This document shows, piece after piece, positions 7,594-15,566 of a stretch of 37,723 nt of DNA. The notes beneath the pieces are model-generated. The model did not search any database and had not been told where the DNA came from. It was given only the letters and a program-made list of their open reading frames with translations. The DNA lies in contig JBDSUJ010000085.1 in the NCBI GenBank assembly GCA_039927815.1, forward strand, positions 1 through 37,723, read 5' to 3'. Every line of letters starts with the position of its first letter. Positions within the stretch are counted from its first letter, which is position 1. The DNA is from Croceibacterium_A sp039927815. Its GTDB lineage: Bacteria > Pseudomonadota > Alphaproteobacteria > Sphingomonadales > Sphingomonadaceae. The translations under genes and the position numbers were made by a program.

Positions 7594-9140
7594 GGCGCGA
7601 CAACCACTTTGCTCGCCTGATCGGAAGCGTCCGGCGTAACCGATTTCGCGTAAGCTTCGAGCGCTCCCATAAGCGCGGCCTTGCCGCTGTCGCCCAGTTC
7701 GCCCTTGTCCTCGATCATCGTCACTGCGTCGGCCGCGTCGCGGTCGATCACCGCGCCCAGACCAGTTTTGAAATCGGGAATCGTCGCGATCGGCAGCGCA
7801 TCGAGCAGGCCAGCCTGCGCAGCCATGATCAGCGCGACTTCGTCGGCGAGGCGCAGCGGAGAGTGCTGAACTTGGTCGAGAATCGCGCGGATCCGGGCGC
7901 CGCGCTTCAGTTGCTGGCGCACCCGCATATCGGGCATGCCGCCGAATCGGGTGAAAGCTTCAAGCTCGAGGAATTGCGCGTAATCGAGCCGCAGCGTCTG
8001 CGCCGCGTCGCGTAGCGCGTGCGCCTGCGTCTTGCCACCAACGCGACTGACGCTGGTGCCGACGTCAACGGCGGGCTTCTGGCCCTGGTAGAACAGCTTG
8101 GTGTCGAGCACGATCTGGCCGTCGGTGATCGATATGAGGTTTGTTGGAATATAAGCGCTAAGGTTTCCGGCGTCGGTTTCCGCAATCGGCAATGCCGTGA
8201 GCGAGCCGCCGCCCTTGTCCTTGGACAACTTCGATGCCCGCTCCAACAGCCGCGCGTGGACGTAGAACACATCGCCGGGATAGGCCTCACGCCCCGGCGA
8301 CTGGCGCGTCAGCAAGGCGATTTCGCGGTGGGTGGCGGCGTGCTTGGTGAGGTCGTCGAGCACGATCAGCGCGTGACCGGCGCTATCGCGGAAATACTCC
8401 GCCATCGTCATGCCCGTGAACGGCGCGATCCATTGCAGGCCGGGGGAACTGGCGGCACTGGCTACCACGATGATGCTTCGCGCTGCCGCCCCGCTGGCCT
8501 CGATCGCGTCGATTGCGCGCCTGACGCTCGAGCTTTTTTGGCCTATCGCGACATAGACCGAAACGATGTCGCTCGCTTTCTGGTTGATAATCGTGTCGAT
8601 CGCGATGGTGGTCTTGCCGACCGCGCGGTCGCCTATGATCAGTTCGCGCTGCCCGCGGCCAAGCGCGAACATCGCGTCGATCGCGACGAGGCCCGTCTGC
8701 ACCGGCTCGGTGACCAGATCGCGGTCGATGATCGCAGGCGCGGGCCGTTCGATTGGCATGTGGGTATTGGTGACAATCGGCCCCATGTTGTCGAGCGGCC
8801 GGCCGAGTGGATCGACCACGCGACCCAGCAGGCCGGGCCCCGTCGGCACGCGCACCACGTCTCCGGTGCCGCGCACACTGTCGCCTGCCTTGACGCCATC
8901 GACATCGTCGAGCAGGACGCAGCCGATGTAGTCGTCCTGGAGCATCTGAGCGAACCCGAACTGGCCGTTTTCAAAGCGTAACAATTCGTCGAGCCGAACG
9001 TGTCGCAAACCCGAGACCAGAGCTACGCCGTCGCCGACTTCCTTGACCCTGCCGACCTCCTCGGCGTGCGCGCTGAGGGGCACGTTCCTGAGCTTGGCGC
9101 TCGCGTCCCGCAGCCAGGCCGTGGATGCCGCTTCCGTCAT
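7590..9140 (-). CDS. atpA: N-type ATPase alpha subunit
   Basis: This 516-residue protein is the non-catalytic nucleotide-binding subunit of the F1 head. The P-loop GDRAVGKT is at 170-177, followed by the usual TTIAIDTIINQK helix. Family blocks further on include VYVAIGQKSSSV, SPGLQWIAPF and LLTRQSPGREAYPGDVFY, then ETDAGNLSAYIPTN and SRVGGKTQ. The length is normal for alpha. It overlaps atpF upstream (ATGA) and atpG downstream (GTGA). The sequence differs clearly from a housekeeping alphaproteobacterial alpha, fitting a second, horizontally acquired ATPase. A housekeeping F-ATPase is expected elsewhere in the genome. Confidence 0.95.
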   Translation of the reverse strand: MTEAASTAWLRDASAKLRNVPLSAHAEEVGRVKEVGDGVALVSGLRHVRLDELLRFENGQFGFAQMLQDDYIGCVLLDDVDGVKAGDSVRGTGDVVRVPTGPGLLGRVVDPLGRPLDNMGPIVTNTHMPIERPAPAIIDRDLVTEPVQTGLVAIDAMFALGRGQRELIIGDRAVGKTTIAIDTIINQKASDIVSVYVAIGQKSSSVRRAIDAIEASGAAARSIIVVASAASSPGLQWIAPFTGMTMAEYFRDSAGHALIVLDDLTKHAATHREIALLTRQSPGREAYPGDVFYVHARLLERASKLSKDKGGGSLTALPIAETDAGNLSAYIPTNLISITDGQIVLDTKLFYQGQKPAVDVGTSVSRVGGKTQAHALRDAAQTLRLDYAQFLELEAFTRFGGMPDMRVRQQLKRGARIRAILDQVQHSPLRLADEVALIMAAQAGLLDALPIATIPDFKTGLGAVIDRDAADAVTMIEDKGELGDSGKAALMGALEAYAKSVTPDASDQASKVVVAP

Positions 9141-9880
9141 GCTGTTGGCGCGGCCTTCAGACTGGCCGCGATAGTTGCGAGATCCGCGCGCCAGCTGCTG
9201 GCGACGATGAGATGGTCGCCGCGCAGTTCGATGCCGGCAATCAAGGCGGGGTCGGTCTTGAAACTGATCTGCGGCGCGCCGCCGAGCGCCTTGCTGATTG
9301 ACGCGACGATGTCTTTGCGGGCTGGCCCGGCGATTTTGGTCGCGGTAGTCGCTTCCAGCTTCGTCGCGTCACCCCCGGCGACTTCGCGGTCTGCCTTGGG
9401 CAGTTTCCTAAGCTCCTCGACCAGCCAGCCGAGGAAGCAGGCCTCCACCGCAGCGCCATCGAGCCGCGCGGCGAGACGCTCGGCGATGGTGACCGCCAGG
9501 TCGCTCGATCGATCGGCCCAGGCCCGCTCTTGTTCAGTCTTAGCCTTGTCGATCGCGGTTTGAGCCGCGGCCTGGAGTGCGTCGGCATCGGACTTGGCCT
9601 GGACGAGGCTGGCCGCCCGGGCTGTCTCCGCCTCCTTTTGCGCTGCCGCAAGGATCGCCTCGCGCTCCGTGACGAAGCCGGCGCGGGTCTTCTCGACTTC
9701 GGCGAGCACCTCGTCGGTCTTGGCTTTCGCCGCTGTAGCCTCGTCGGTGAGTTTCTGCACCGCAGCTTTGCGCTCGGCGATCATCGCAGCGACGGGCTTC
9801 CAGAAGAAGTGGCTGAGGAGCCAGATCAGGATCCCGACGTTGACGGTCTGGAAGCCGAGCGTCCACCAATCGATGGTCAT
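9137..9880 (-). CDS. atpF: N-type ATPase b subunit with delta-like C-terminus
   Basis: At 247 residues this is much longer than a normal b subunit (about 160). An N-terminal membrane helix (about 8-30, FQTVNVGILIWLLSHFFWKP) is followed by a long charged coiled coil (about 30-130). A C-terminal domain (about 140-247) ends ALIAGIELRGDHLIVASSWRADL... in a shortened form, resembling the end of the delta/OSCP subunit (a Gly-Gly-like turn then a short strand). The operon has no atpH gene, so this extension probably takes delta's place in tying the stator to the head. It starts 3 bases after the atpE stop and overlaps atpA by an ATGA. Confidence 0.9.
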   Translation of the reverse strand: MTIDWWTLGFQTVNVGILIWLLSHFFWKPVAAMIAERKAAVQKLTDEATAAKAKTDEVLAEVEKTRAGFVTEREAILAAAQKEAETARAASLVQAKSDADALQAAAQTAIDKAKTEQERAWADRSSDLAVTIAERLAARLDGAAVEACFLGWLVEELRKLPKADREVAGGDATKLEATTATKIAGPARKDIVASISKALGGAPQISFKTDPALIAGIELRGDHLIVASSWRADLATIAASLKAAPTA

Positions 9881-9883
9881 GGC

Positions 9884-10129
9884 CTATTTCAGCAAGGGAT
9901 TGGCGAACAGCAGCAGCAATGCCACCACCAGGCAATAAATCGCCGTCGTCTCGATCATCGCCAGCCCTACGAACAACGTGCGCGAGATCGTGCTGGCAGA
10001 TTCGGGCTGCCGCGCGATTGCGTCCATTGCGGCAGCAACTGCGCGTCCTTCGGCAAACGCTGGGCCGAGCGATCCGAACGAGACCGCCAACGCGGCCGAA
10101 AAAATGCTGCATAGGGCCAACCAGTTCAT
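9884..10129 (-). CDS. atpE: N-type ATPase c subunit (rotor ring)
   Basis: This 81-residue protein has two membrane helices that form the ion-carrying rotor ring. Helix 2 carries the ion-binding E60 followed by T61, T62 and Y65 (MIETTAIY). Helix 1 carries P23 and E27 (GPAFAEGRAV), four residues apart, and the loop has the conserved RQPE at 40-43. Against the known Na+-binding c subunits (P-x3-Q ... V-x-E-S-x3-Y), the spacing is identical but Gln is replaced by Glu and Val by Met. The N-ATPase family was proposed to be Na+-translocating, but a family member from Burkholderia was later described as a proton-type ring, so the ion here is open. It overlaps atpB by ATGA. Confidence 0.95.
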   Translation of the reverse strand: MNWLALCSIFSAALAVSFGSLGPAFAEGRAVAAAMDAIARQPESASTISRTLFVGLAMIETTAIYCLVVALLLLFANPLLK

Positions 10130-10821
10130 GGCGCCGTCCTTTTCTGTGGAGCTTCGGAAGATTCCGGAGTGGGCAGGGCGGCGCTGATGAAGACCATCGC
10201 CAACACCGCAAAAATATAGGCCTGGACCGCGCCCGTCAGCAAATCTAGCGCCATCAGCGGGATCGGAACCAGCAGCCCCGCCAACGACAGCACGATGCCG
10301 ATCACGAACACTCCGCTCATCACGTTACCGAACAGGCGGACGAACATCGAAAAGGTCCGTGTGACACTCTCGACGAAGTTGAGCGGGATCATTAGCGGAC
10401 TAGGGGTGGCGAAGGTCTTCAGATAACCCCCGACGCCTCCAGAGCGGATGCCGAACCCGATCACCGCTGCAAACACGAGCACGGCGAGCCCGGCATCGGT
10501 TTCCAGCCGCGCAGTCGGTGGGGCGACGCCCGGGATCAGGGTGGACCAGTTGGCTACGAAGATGAACAGGAATAACGTGCCAATAAAGGCCCGGTAGGGG
10601 CCAGGTTCGGTTCGCATGGTGTCGCGGATCTGGCCGTCGACGGTCTCGACGATCAGCTCGAGCATCGCCTGCACGGCATTTGGTGCCTGCGTCAGACGGC
10701 GGGTCAGCCAGGCGCCGCCACCGATCAGTACCGCCATGATTACCCAGGTCGTCACGACCGCCTGACTGATGGAGACCGGTCCGATGTGGAACACGGTCAC
10801 GCTCGTGAGCGGTGACCTCAT
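10126..10821 (-). CDS. atpB: N-type ATPase a subunit (ion channel half-sites)
   Basis: This 231-residue membrane protein forms the ion access channels next to the c-ring. The start is ATG 10821 (MRSPLTSVTVFHIG), which overlaps the atpR stop as ATGA; the open frame further upstream is a shadow of atpR. Five or six hydrophobic helices are visible. The essential arginine sits in the family block FVRLFGNVMSG. The ending block LLTGAVQAYIFAVLAMVFIS is also typical. The downstream start of atpE overlaps its stop. No periplasmic insertion or truncation is seen. Confidence 0.95.
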   Translation of the reverse strand: MRSPLTSVTVFHIGPVSISQAVVTTWVIMAVLIGGGAWLTRRLTQAPNAVQAMLELIVETVDGQIRDTMRTEPGPYRAFIGTLFLFIFVANWSTLIPGVAPPTARLETDAGLAVLVFAAVIGFGIRSGGVGGYLKTFATPSPLMIPLNFVESVTRTFSMFVRLFGNVMSGVFVIGIVLSLAGLLVPIPLMALDLLTGAVQAYIFAVLAMVFISAALPTPESSEAPQKRTAP

Positions 10822-11099
10822 CTCGCCAGCGCGTTGACGCGCCGCACCGCGGCCATGCGCGCTAAGACGATGCCGAGCGCAGTCGCTAGCAATGGCCAAG
10901 CACCTACGCGCACCGCGACCAGCCCAAGCGCCGCCAGGATCACCGCGAACCGGCCTGCAACCAGGGTGATCGCCAAGGCTACTCGCCCGCGCTCCGCGAA
11001 TAACTGGGCATTCCACCACAGGGTCGCAAAATAGACGCCGCCAACGGCGAGCCCGAAGGCGAGGTATCCGGCGAGGGCCAGGATCTGGACAAAGCTCAC
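10818..11099 (-). CDS. atpR: N-ATPase accessory membrane protein AtpR
   Basis: This 93-residue protein has three predicted membrane helices (about 5-27, 40-62 and 65-85). It occupies the position of AtpR, a small protein specific to N-ATPase operons and proposed to act on c-ring assembly or ion handling. The start is GTG 11099, overlapping the atpQ stop (GTGA); the longer open frame reaching 11309 is a shadow of atpQ. The sequence is poorly conserved, so the call depends on size, topology and position between atpQ and atpB. Charged residues within helices (R50, R64) fit the known description of the family. Confidence 0.85.
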   Translation of the reverse strand: MSFVQILALAGYLAFGLAVGGVYFATLWWNAQLFAERGRVALAITLVAGRFAVILAALGLVAVRVGAWPLLATALGIVLARMAAVRRVNALAR

Positions 11100-11374
11100 G
11101 CGCTCTTGATCCACCGCCAGGCTGACCAGCACCCGAGCGCGGCGCCCAGCATCAGCAGCGGCGCGGTCCAGAAGATGCCAGTGTGGTGCCGATTGTCGAG
11201 CCAGCGGCCCGCAAAGATGCCGATCAACATCGGAATCACCGTAATCCAACCGAGCACGCCTATCTGTGCCAGCCGGCGGGCTACCGAATCGTTGCCGTCG
11301 CGCAACCACCGCTGGCGGCGTTCGTCGCGCAGGCGAACTTCGGCCACCAGGCAGTCATCTTCGGCTTCAGTCAT
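11096..11374 (-). CDS. atpQ: N-ATPase accessory membrane protein AtpQ (AtpI-like)
   Basis: This 92-residue protein has an acidic and basic soluble N-terminus (about 1-35) and two membrane helices (about 36-55 and 66-86; VLGWITVIPMLIGIFAG is the first). It resembles the AtpI/AtpQ family, which helps assemble the c-ring and may take part in Mg2+ handling. Position between atpC and atpR is exactly as in N-ATPase operons. Its ATG overlaps the atpC stop by four bases, and its own stop overlaps the GTG of atpR. Confidence 0.88.
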   Translation of the reverse strand: MTEAEDDCLVAEVRLRDERRQRWLRDGNDSVARRLAQIGVLGWITVIPMLIGIFAGRWLDNRHHTGIFWTAPLLMLGAALGCWSAWRWIKSA

Positions 11375-11787
11375 GCGAAAATTCCACCGTTGCCGTGGCC
11401 CGGCTGCAACTGGCTCACCATCCGCCGAATCGCGTTGAGCTGGAGCTGAGTGCTCTCGAAGCGTTCGCTGCGCTCCTGTTCGATATCGGCGCGAAACCGG
11501 GCAAGGACGGTGGCATCAAGCGTGGCAAGATCGTCGCCTGCAATCGCCTCGCGAGTGGCGACGGCAACATCCGAGCCTGCCGTGACCGACAACATGCCCC
11601 GGCGGACCGCGCAGTAGTGCCGCGATCCGTCGGTCCGCTTCCAGTCGACCACCGAGATGGATAGACTAGTGAGGAAATCCGCGTGACCCGGCAAAATTCC
11701 GAAGCGTCCGCTGTCGTCTTCGGCGCGGACCGCGAGTGCGTCCTCGTCGATGACGATCGCAAGCGGGGTGACGATGCGCAGCTTCAT
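11371..11787 (-). CDS. atpC: N-type ATPase epsilon subunit
   Basis: This 138-residue protein is the foot of the central stalk. The N-terminal beta-sandwich has the family motif GRFGILPGHADFL at about 27-39, and the C-terminal part is a helical hairpin (about 90-130). In N-ATPase operons epsilon is second, directly after beta, instead of at the end as in housekeeping operons, and that is the case here. Its ATG overlaps the beta stop by four bases. The helical hairpin may regulate ATP hydrolysis, as in other F-type enzymes. Confidence 0.92.
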   Translation of the reverse strand: MKLRIVTPLAIVIDEDALAVRAEDDSGRFGILPGHADFLTSLSISVVDWKRTDGSRHYCAVRRGMLSVTAGSDVAVATREAIAGDDLATLDATVLARFRADIEQERSERFESTQLQLNAIRRMVSQLQPGHGNGGIFA

Positions 11788-13247
11788 GCCGCAGCTGCTT
11801 CAATTCCGGGAGGTTCGCTGGCGGCATCAGTCTGCACTGTCTTCGTGGCAGCGGCCTCCTTCGCCCGGGCTTCGCCGAGTGTACCGACCATGTACAGCGA
11901 ACTCTCGGCCCAGTCGTCGGCCTCACCGGCAAGGATCGCGCGGCAACCGGCGAGGGTGTCGGCGCGGGTCACGCTGACGCCGGCCGTGCCAGTAAACGCT
12001 TCGGTGACCACGAAGGGCTGGCTCAGGAACCGTTGCAGACGCCGCGCGCGCTTGACCGTCAGTCGGTCGTCCTCGCCCAGCTCCTCGACCCCGAGCAGGG
12101 CGATGATGTCGCGCAGCTCCTCGAATCGCGCCAGCGCTTCGCGCGTGCGCTCGGCCAACTCATAGTGTTCTTCACCGACAACGAGCGGATCGAGCAGCAC
12201 CGAGGACGACGCCAGCGGATCGATCGCGGGGTAAAAGGCCTCTGCCGCGAGCTTGCGCGACAACATGATAATGCTGTCCATATGGGTCGAAATCGCGGTC
12301 ACGGCGGGGTCGGTGAAATCGTCTGCGGGGACATAGACCGCCTGGATGGCGGTGATCGCCGCCCCAGGGACCGAGGCGATCCGCTCTTCCAAAGCCGCAA
12401 CTTCGGTTGCCAGTGTCGACTGGTAGCCGACACGCGACGGCAATCTGCCGAGCAGGCTCGAAAGCTCGCTGCCCGCCTGGACGAAGCGGAACACGTTATC
12501 CATCAGCAGCAGCACGTTCTGGTGCTTCTCGTCGCGGAAATACTCGGCAATCGTCAGTGCGGTGAGCGGCACGCGCCAGCGCGCGCCCGGCGGCTCGTTC
12601 ATCTGTCCATAAATCAGCACCGTGCCCTTGAGTACACCCGAGTCTTGCATGTCCGTCAGCAGCTCGTGGCCCTCGCGCGATCGTTCGCCCACTCCGGCGA
12701 AGACCGAAATGCCTTGGTACTTCTCGACCATCGCGTGGATCAGCTCCATGACGAGCACTGTCTTCCCAACCCCCGCGCCGCCGAACATTGCGGCCTTGCC
12801 GCCCTGGGCCAGCGGGGCAAGCAGATCGATCACCTTGATGCCGGTCTCGAAGATCACTGTCGCTGCGGATTCGTCCTCGATCGCGGGCGGCGCGGCGTGG
12901 ATACTGCGCGTGGGCGTGTCGGCGGGCAGGGCGGGGCCGTTGTCGCACAGCGTACCGACCACGTCGAGCAAGCGCCCCAGCACGGCATCGCCAACCGGCA
13001 CTTTCACCGGCTCTCCCGTGGCGCGCACGGTAGTATCGCGTGCCAGCCCCATTGTGGCCTGCAGGGCGATGCTACGCACCGTGGCGGTGTCGACATGGCT
13101 ATGGACTTCGAGCACCAGCGGCTTGGGTCGGTCCCAGTCGACGATCAGCGCGGTGTCGATGGCCGGCAGCTCGCCGCCGTTGAAACGAACATCGACGACC
13201 GCACCCCTCACAGCGATCACGCTTCCGGTTGGGCGCGCATCAGCCAT
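11784..13247 (-). CDS. atpD: N-type ATPase beta subunit
   Basis: This 487-residue protein is the catalytic subunit of F1. With ATG 13247 (MADARPTG) as start, the P-loop GGAGVGKT is at 156-163. It is followed by FAGVGERSREG, the DNVFRFVQAGSE block (Walker B region) and GYQSTLATE. A 30-residue Ala-rich tail extends the C-terminus. The frame is open to 13280, but the MADA start gives a normal N-terminus and overlaps the ackA stop by only 8 bases. Beta first in the operon is diagnostic for the N-ATPase order DCQRBEFAG. Its coupling to acetate kinase is the notable feature. Confidence 0.95.
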   Translation of the reverse strand: MADARPTGSVIAVRGAVVDVRFNGGELPAIDTALIVDWDRPKPLVLEVHSHVDTATVRSIALQATMGLARDTTVRATGEPVKVPVGDAVLGRLLDVVGTLCDNGPALPADTPTRSIHAAPPAIEDESAATVIFETGIKVIDLLAPLAQGGKAAMFGGAGVGKTVLVMELIHAMVEKYQGISVFAGVGERSREGHELLTDMQDSGVLKGTVLIYGQMNEPPGARWRVPLTALTIAEYFRDEKHQNVLLLMDNVFRFVQAGSELSSLLGRLPSRVGYQSTLATEVAALEERIASVPGAAITAIQAVYVPADDFTDPAVTAISTHMDSIIMLSRKLAAEAFYPAIDPLASSSVLLDPLVVGEEHYELAERTREALARFEELRDIIALLGVEELGEDDRLTVKRARRLQRFLSQPFVVTEAFTGTAGVSVTRADTLAGCRAILAGEADDWAESSLYMVGTLGEARAKEAAATKTVQTDAASEPPGIEAAAA

Positions 13248-14436
13248 CCGCGGCCACCGTCGATTGGGCCTTATCGTCAACGATCGCGTGGACGTGGTGA
13301 GCGATCATCGCCTCCTCGTCGGTTGCGACAACCCGCACGTCGATCCGGCTATCCGGCGCGCCGATGCGATCGGCGCCGCAGTCGTTGGCGCTCCGATCCA
13401 GTCTAAGACCGAGCCATTCGAGCCGCGTGCAGATTGCCGCGCGGATTTCCGGCGAATGTTCGCCGATTCCCGCCGTGAATACCAGGCCGTCGATTCCGCC
13501 GAGCGCGCTCGTCAAAGCGCCGATTTCGATCGCGACGCGGTAGGTGAACATATCGATCGCGCTGCGCGCTGCGGTTGCTTCGCTGGCGAGCAGTACACGC
13601 ATGTCGCCGCTGATCCCGGATACACCGAGCAGGCCTGAGCGGTGATAGAGCAGTTCCTCGATTTGGGACAGGCTGTGCCCCTGACGGCCAAGATAAAGGA
13701 TTACGCCGGGATCGATGGTGCCGCAGCGCGTCGCCATGACAAGGCCGTCGAGCACGCTGAAGCCCATAGTTGTCGCGACGCTGACGCCGCCGTGCAACGC
13801 GCACAAGCTGGCGCCGCTGCCGAGATGCGCGACGATCACGCGGCCCCGCGCCAGTTCGGGTGTGAACCGGGCGAGTTTGCGCGCGATATATTCATATGAC
13901 AGCCCGTGGAAACCATAGCGTCGCACCTCCCGGCCGATCGCCGCCGCCGGCAGCGGCACCGTGCGGGCGACTGCGGGAAGGGTGTGATGGAAAGCCGTAT
14001 CAAAGCACGCTACCTGGGCCAGGTCAGGGCGACTGGTCGCGATCGCCAGCACCGGCGCCAGGTTGTGCGGCAGGTGCAGGGGATCGAGCGGCGTCAAGGC
14101 CTTCAGCTGGTCGATCAAATCGGGCGTGACCCGTGCCGGCGCGAAATGATCGGGCCCGCCGTGGACGATCCGGTGACCGACCGCCGCCAATCCCCCTGGA
14201 CCGGCATTGGCATGGGTGAAGTCGAACAGGTCGTGAAGCACAGTTTCGAAGCGTGTTCGTTTGGCCCAGCGCTTCTCGGCCAGAGGCAGTCCGGCGGCAT
14301 CCCGCGCCGTCAGTTGTGCTGCGGTGCCGAGGTCGGCGATCTCGCCGCGCAGCGTAGGTGTGAGCGTAGCGAGATCAAACAGAGCGAACTTGAGGCTGGA
14401 CGATCCGGCATTCAGCGTGAGGACCGAACCGGCCAA
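13240..14436 (-). CDS. ackA: Acetate kinase
   Basis: This 398-residue enzyme catalyses acetyl phosphate + ADP to acetate + ATP, or the reverse. Visible motifs are the N-terminal LNAGSSSLKF, the substrate-arginine block GHRIVHGG, CFDTAFH, RRYGFHGLSYEY, AHLGSGAS, GTIDPG, FTAGIGEHS and the ending ATDEEAMIA. Length is normal. It starts at TTG 14436, with AGGAGA five bases upstream; no ATG fits. It is the first gene of the ATPase operon, and its stop overlaps the atpD start. Phosphoketolase, the likely source of acetyl phosphate, lies 3.7 kb away on the other strand. No phosphotransacetylase gene is in the window. Confidence 0.95.
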   Translation of the reverse strand: MAGSVLTLNAGSSSLKFALFDLATLTPTLRGEIADLGTAAQLTARDAAGLPLAEKRWAKRTRFETVLHDLFDFTHANAGPGGLAAVGHRIVHGGPDHFAPARVTPDLIDQLKALTPLDPLHLPHNLAPVLAIATSRPDLAQVACFDTAFHHTLPAVARTVPLPAAAIGREVRRYGFHGLSYEYIARKLARFTPELARGRVIVAHLGSGASLCALHGGVSVATTMGFSVLDGLVMATRCGTIDPGVILYLGRQGHSLSQIEELLYHRSGLLGVSGISGDMRVLLASEATAARSAIDMFTYRVAIEIGALTSALGGIDGLVFTAGIGEHSPEIRAAICTRLEWLGLRLDRSANDCGADRIGAPDSRIDVRVVATDEEAMIAHHVHAIVDDKAQSTVAADG

Positions 14437-14739
14437 AATGATCTCCTGATATGCACGACGTGTGCTAGACGAGCGCTGGCCCCGGGCGGCTAGGGGGCTT
14501 TCGGCGGGTGGAGTTAAACCGAATACCAGCGCCGGCGGAGGGTCGGAAACTACCTATTGCCGCTCCGTGATTTGCGTTAACCGGCGCTCCCCCCAGCGCG
14601 TGCACGGCTGGATGGTCGCAACCCACGGACGCTCGCAAGCCGCCCGCGCTCGGGTGGCACAGCGCGTCCACCTGGATGGAGAAGCTGTCGAGGAATGCCG
14701 GTAGGGGACTACCACCCTGAGTTGGCGACAGGCGCCGTG
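14437..14739. other. Promoter region of the ackA-N-ATPase operon
   Basis: These 303 bases contain no gene. They must hold the promoter of the ten-gene operon and the end of the HAD gene transcript, which is on the same strand. The shared 15-base motif is at 14539-14553. No clear sigma-70 boxes or terminator hairpin were found. Confidence 0.6.
14539..14553 (-). promoter_or_regulatory. Shared 15-base motif, copy 2 (upstream of ackA-atp)
   Basis: On the minus strand this reads GTAGTTTCCGACCCT, pointing towards ackA and ending 102 bases before its start codon. It is 14 of 15 identical to the phosphoketolase copy and 13 of 15 to the sensor copy, and shares TAG on its left with the latter. The GTAG half recalls FixJ-type sites; this is from memory. 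Confidence 0.55.
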
Positions 14740-15498
14740 TCAGGCGCCGGCTTCTCCAAGGCTTAGCACGATCCCTTCGACGACACGCTTCGTCTCATGA
14801 ATATCGCGTACCGCGATTGAATCGATTCCCGCCGCTCGCACGGCGTCGTCGTTGCCGCCGGGATATATTGCATCGCCCAGAAACATCATGGCGTCAGTCT
14901 CGATCCCAGACACCTTTGCGAGCTGGCGCATTCCGTAAGCCTTGTCGACACCGGCGCGGGTGACGTCGATCGAAGTCGATCCGCCGACCCGGACTGCGAA
15001 GCCGGGTAGCAAAGGCTCGAGTGCGGCCTGCAGCGCCTTGCGTTTGGCGAAATCGGCGTCCCATCTCTTTTTCGCACCGAGCGGAGCATGCTGGCCGAGA
15101 CCGGAAAAGGTGATCTGGCTGCCGCGATCCTCGACTCGCTGGCCCCAGATGCGATCCTCCGCAAGCCCGGTGGCGGCGACACCGGTGTCGAGCGCGGCGA
15201 GAATGCGCGCGCGTTCGTTGTCGGTGAAATTCTGGGTGTATACCTGTTGCCATTCGCTAGCCTCGTGACGATAAAACTTGGTGCCCGAGGTCGGCAGCAG
15301 GAACCATTGGCCAAGGTCGATCCCGGCGGGCAGGTTGCTAATCAGTTGCTGCTCGAACTGCGGCCAGTCGCCGCCGGAAATCACCGCAATCGCTACCTTG
15401 GCGCCCAGCCTAGCCAGCAGCGCGCCCATTTCACCGTCGATCGCCTGCTTGCTCTCCGCCAGCGTTCCGTCGAGATCGAATGCAACCAATCGCTTCAT
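14740..15498 (-). CDS. HAD-IIB phosphatase, phosphomannomutase-like fold
   Basis: This 252-residue protein starts at ATG 15498 (MKRLVAFDLDGTLAES); the open frame upstream of it is low-complexity shadow. HAD motif I is DLDGTL at 8-13, motif II is VISGG, and motif IV is FLGDAIYPGGND. The cap domain, with SQITFSGLGQHAPLGAKKRWD, resembles eukaryotic-type phosphomannomutase and related HAD-IIB sugar phosphatases. The likely job is dephosphorylation or phosphoryl transfer on a hexose phosphate. It is divergent from rpiA across 68 bases and upstream of the ackA promoter region on the same strand. Mannose-6-phosphate isomerase and a GH130 protein nearby support a mannose link, but the substrate cannot be read from sequence. 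Confidence 0.8.
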   Translation of the reverse strand: MKRLVAFDLDGTLAESKQAIDGEMGALLARLGAKVAIAVISGGDWPQFEQQLISNLPAGIDLGQWFLLPTSGTKFYRHEASEWQQVYTQNFTDNERARILAALDTGVAATGLAEDRIWGQRVEDRGSQITFSGLGQHAPLGAKKRWDADFAKRKALQAALEPLLPGFAVRVGGSTSIDVTRAGVDKAYGMRQLAKVSGIETDAMMFLGDAIYPGGNDDAVRAAGIDSIAVRDIHETKRVVEGIVLSLGEAGA

Positions 15499-15566
15499 TA
15501 TTCGCTTCCCTGACAAGCTGTTCCGCATGCGTACTTCACTCAACGAAGCGGACGTCGAAAGGACCC

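Noticed and set aside
12033..13406. 457-codon plus-strand open frame across atpD
   Set aside because: It is antisense to an unmistakable ATPase beta gene; its His/Arg/Gln-rich composition is typical of a shadow in GC-rich DNA.
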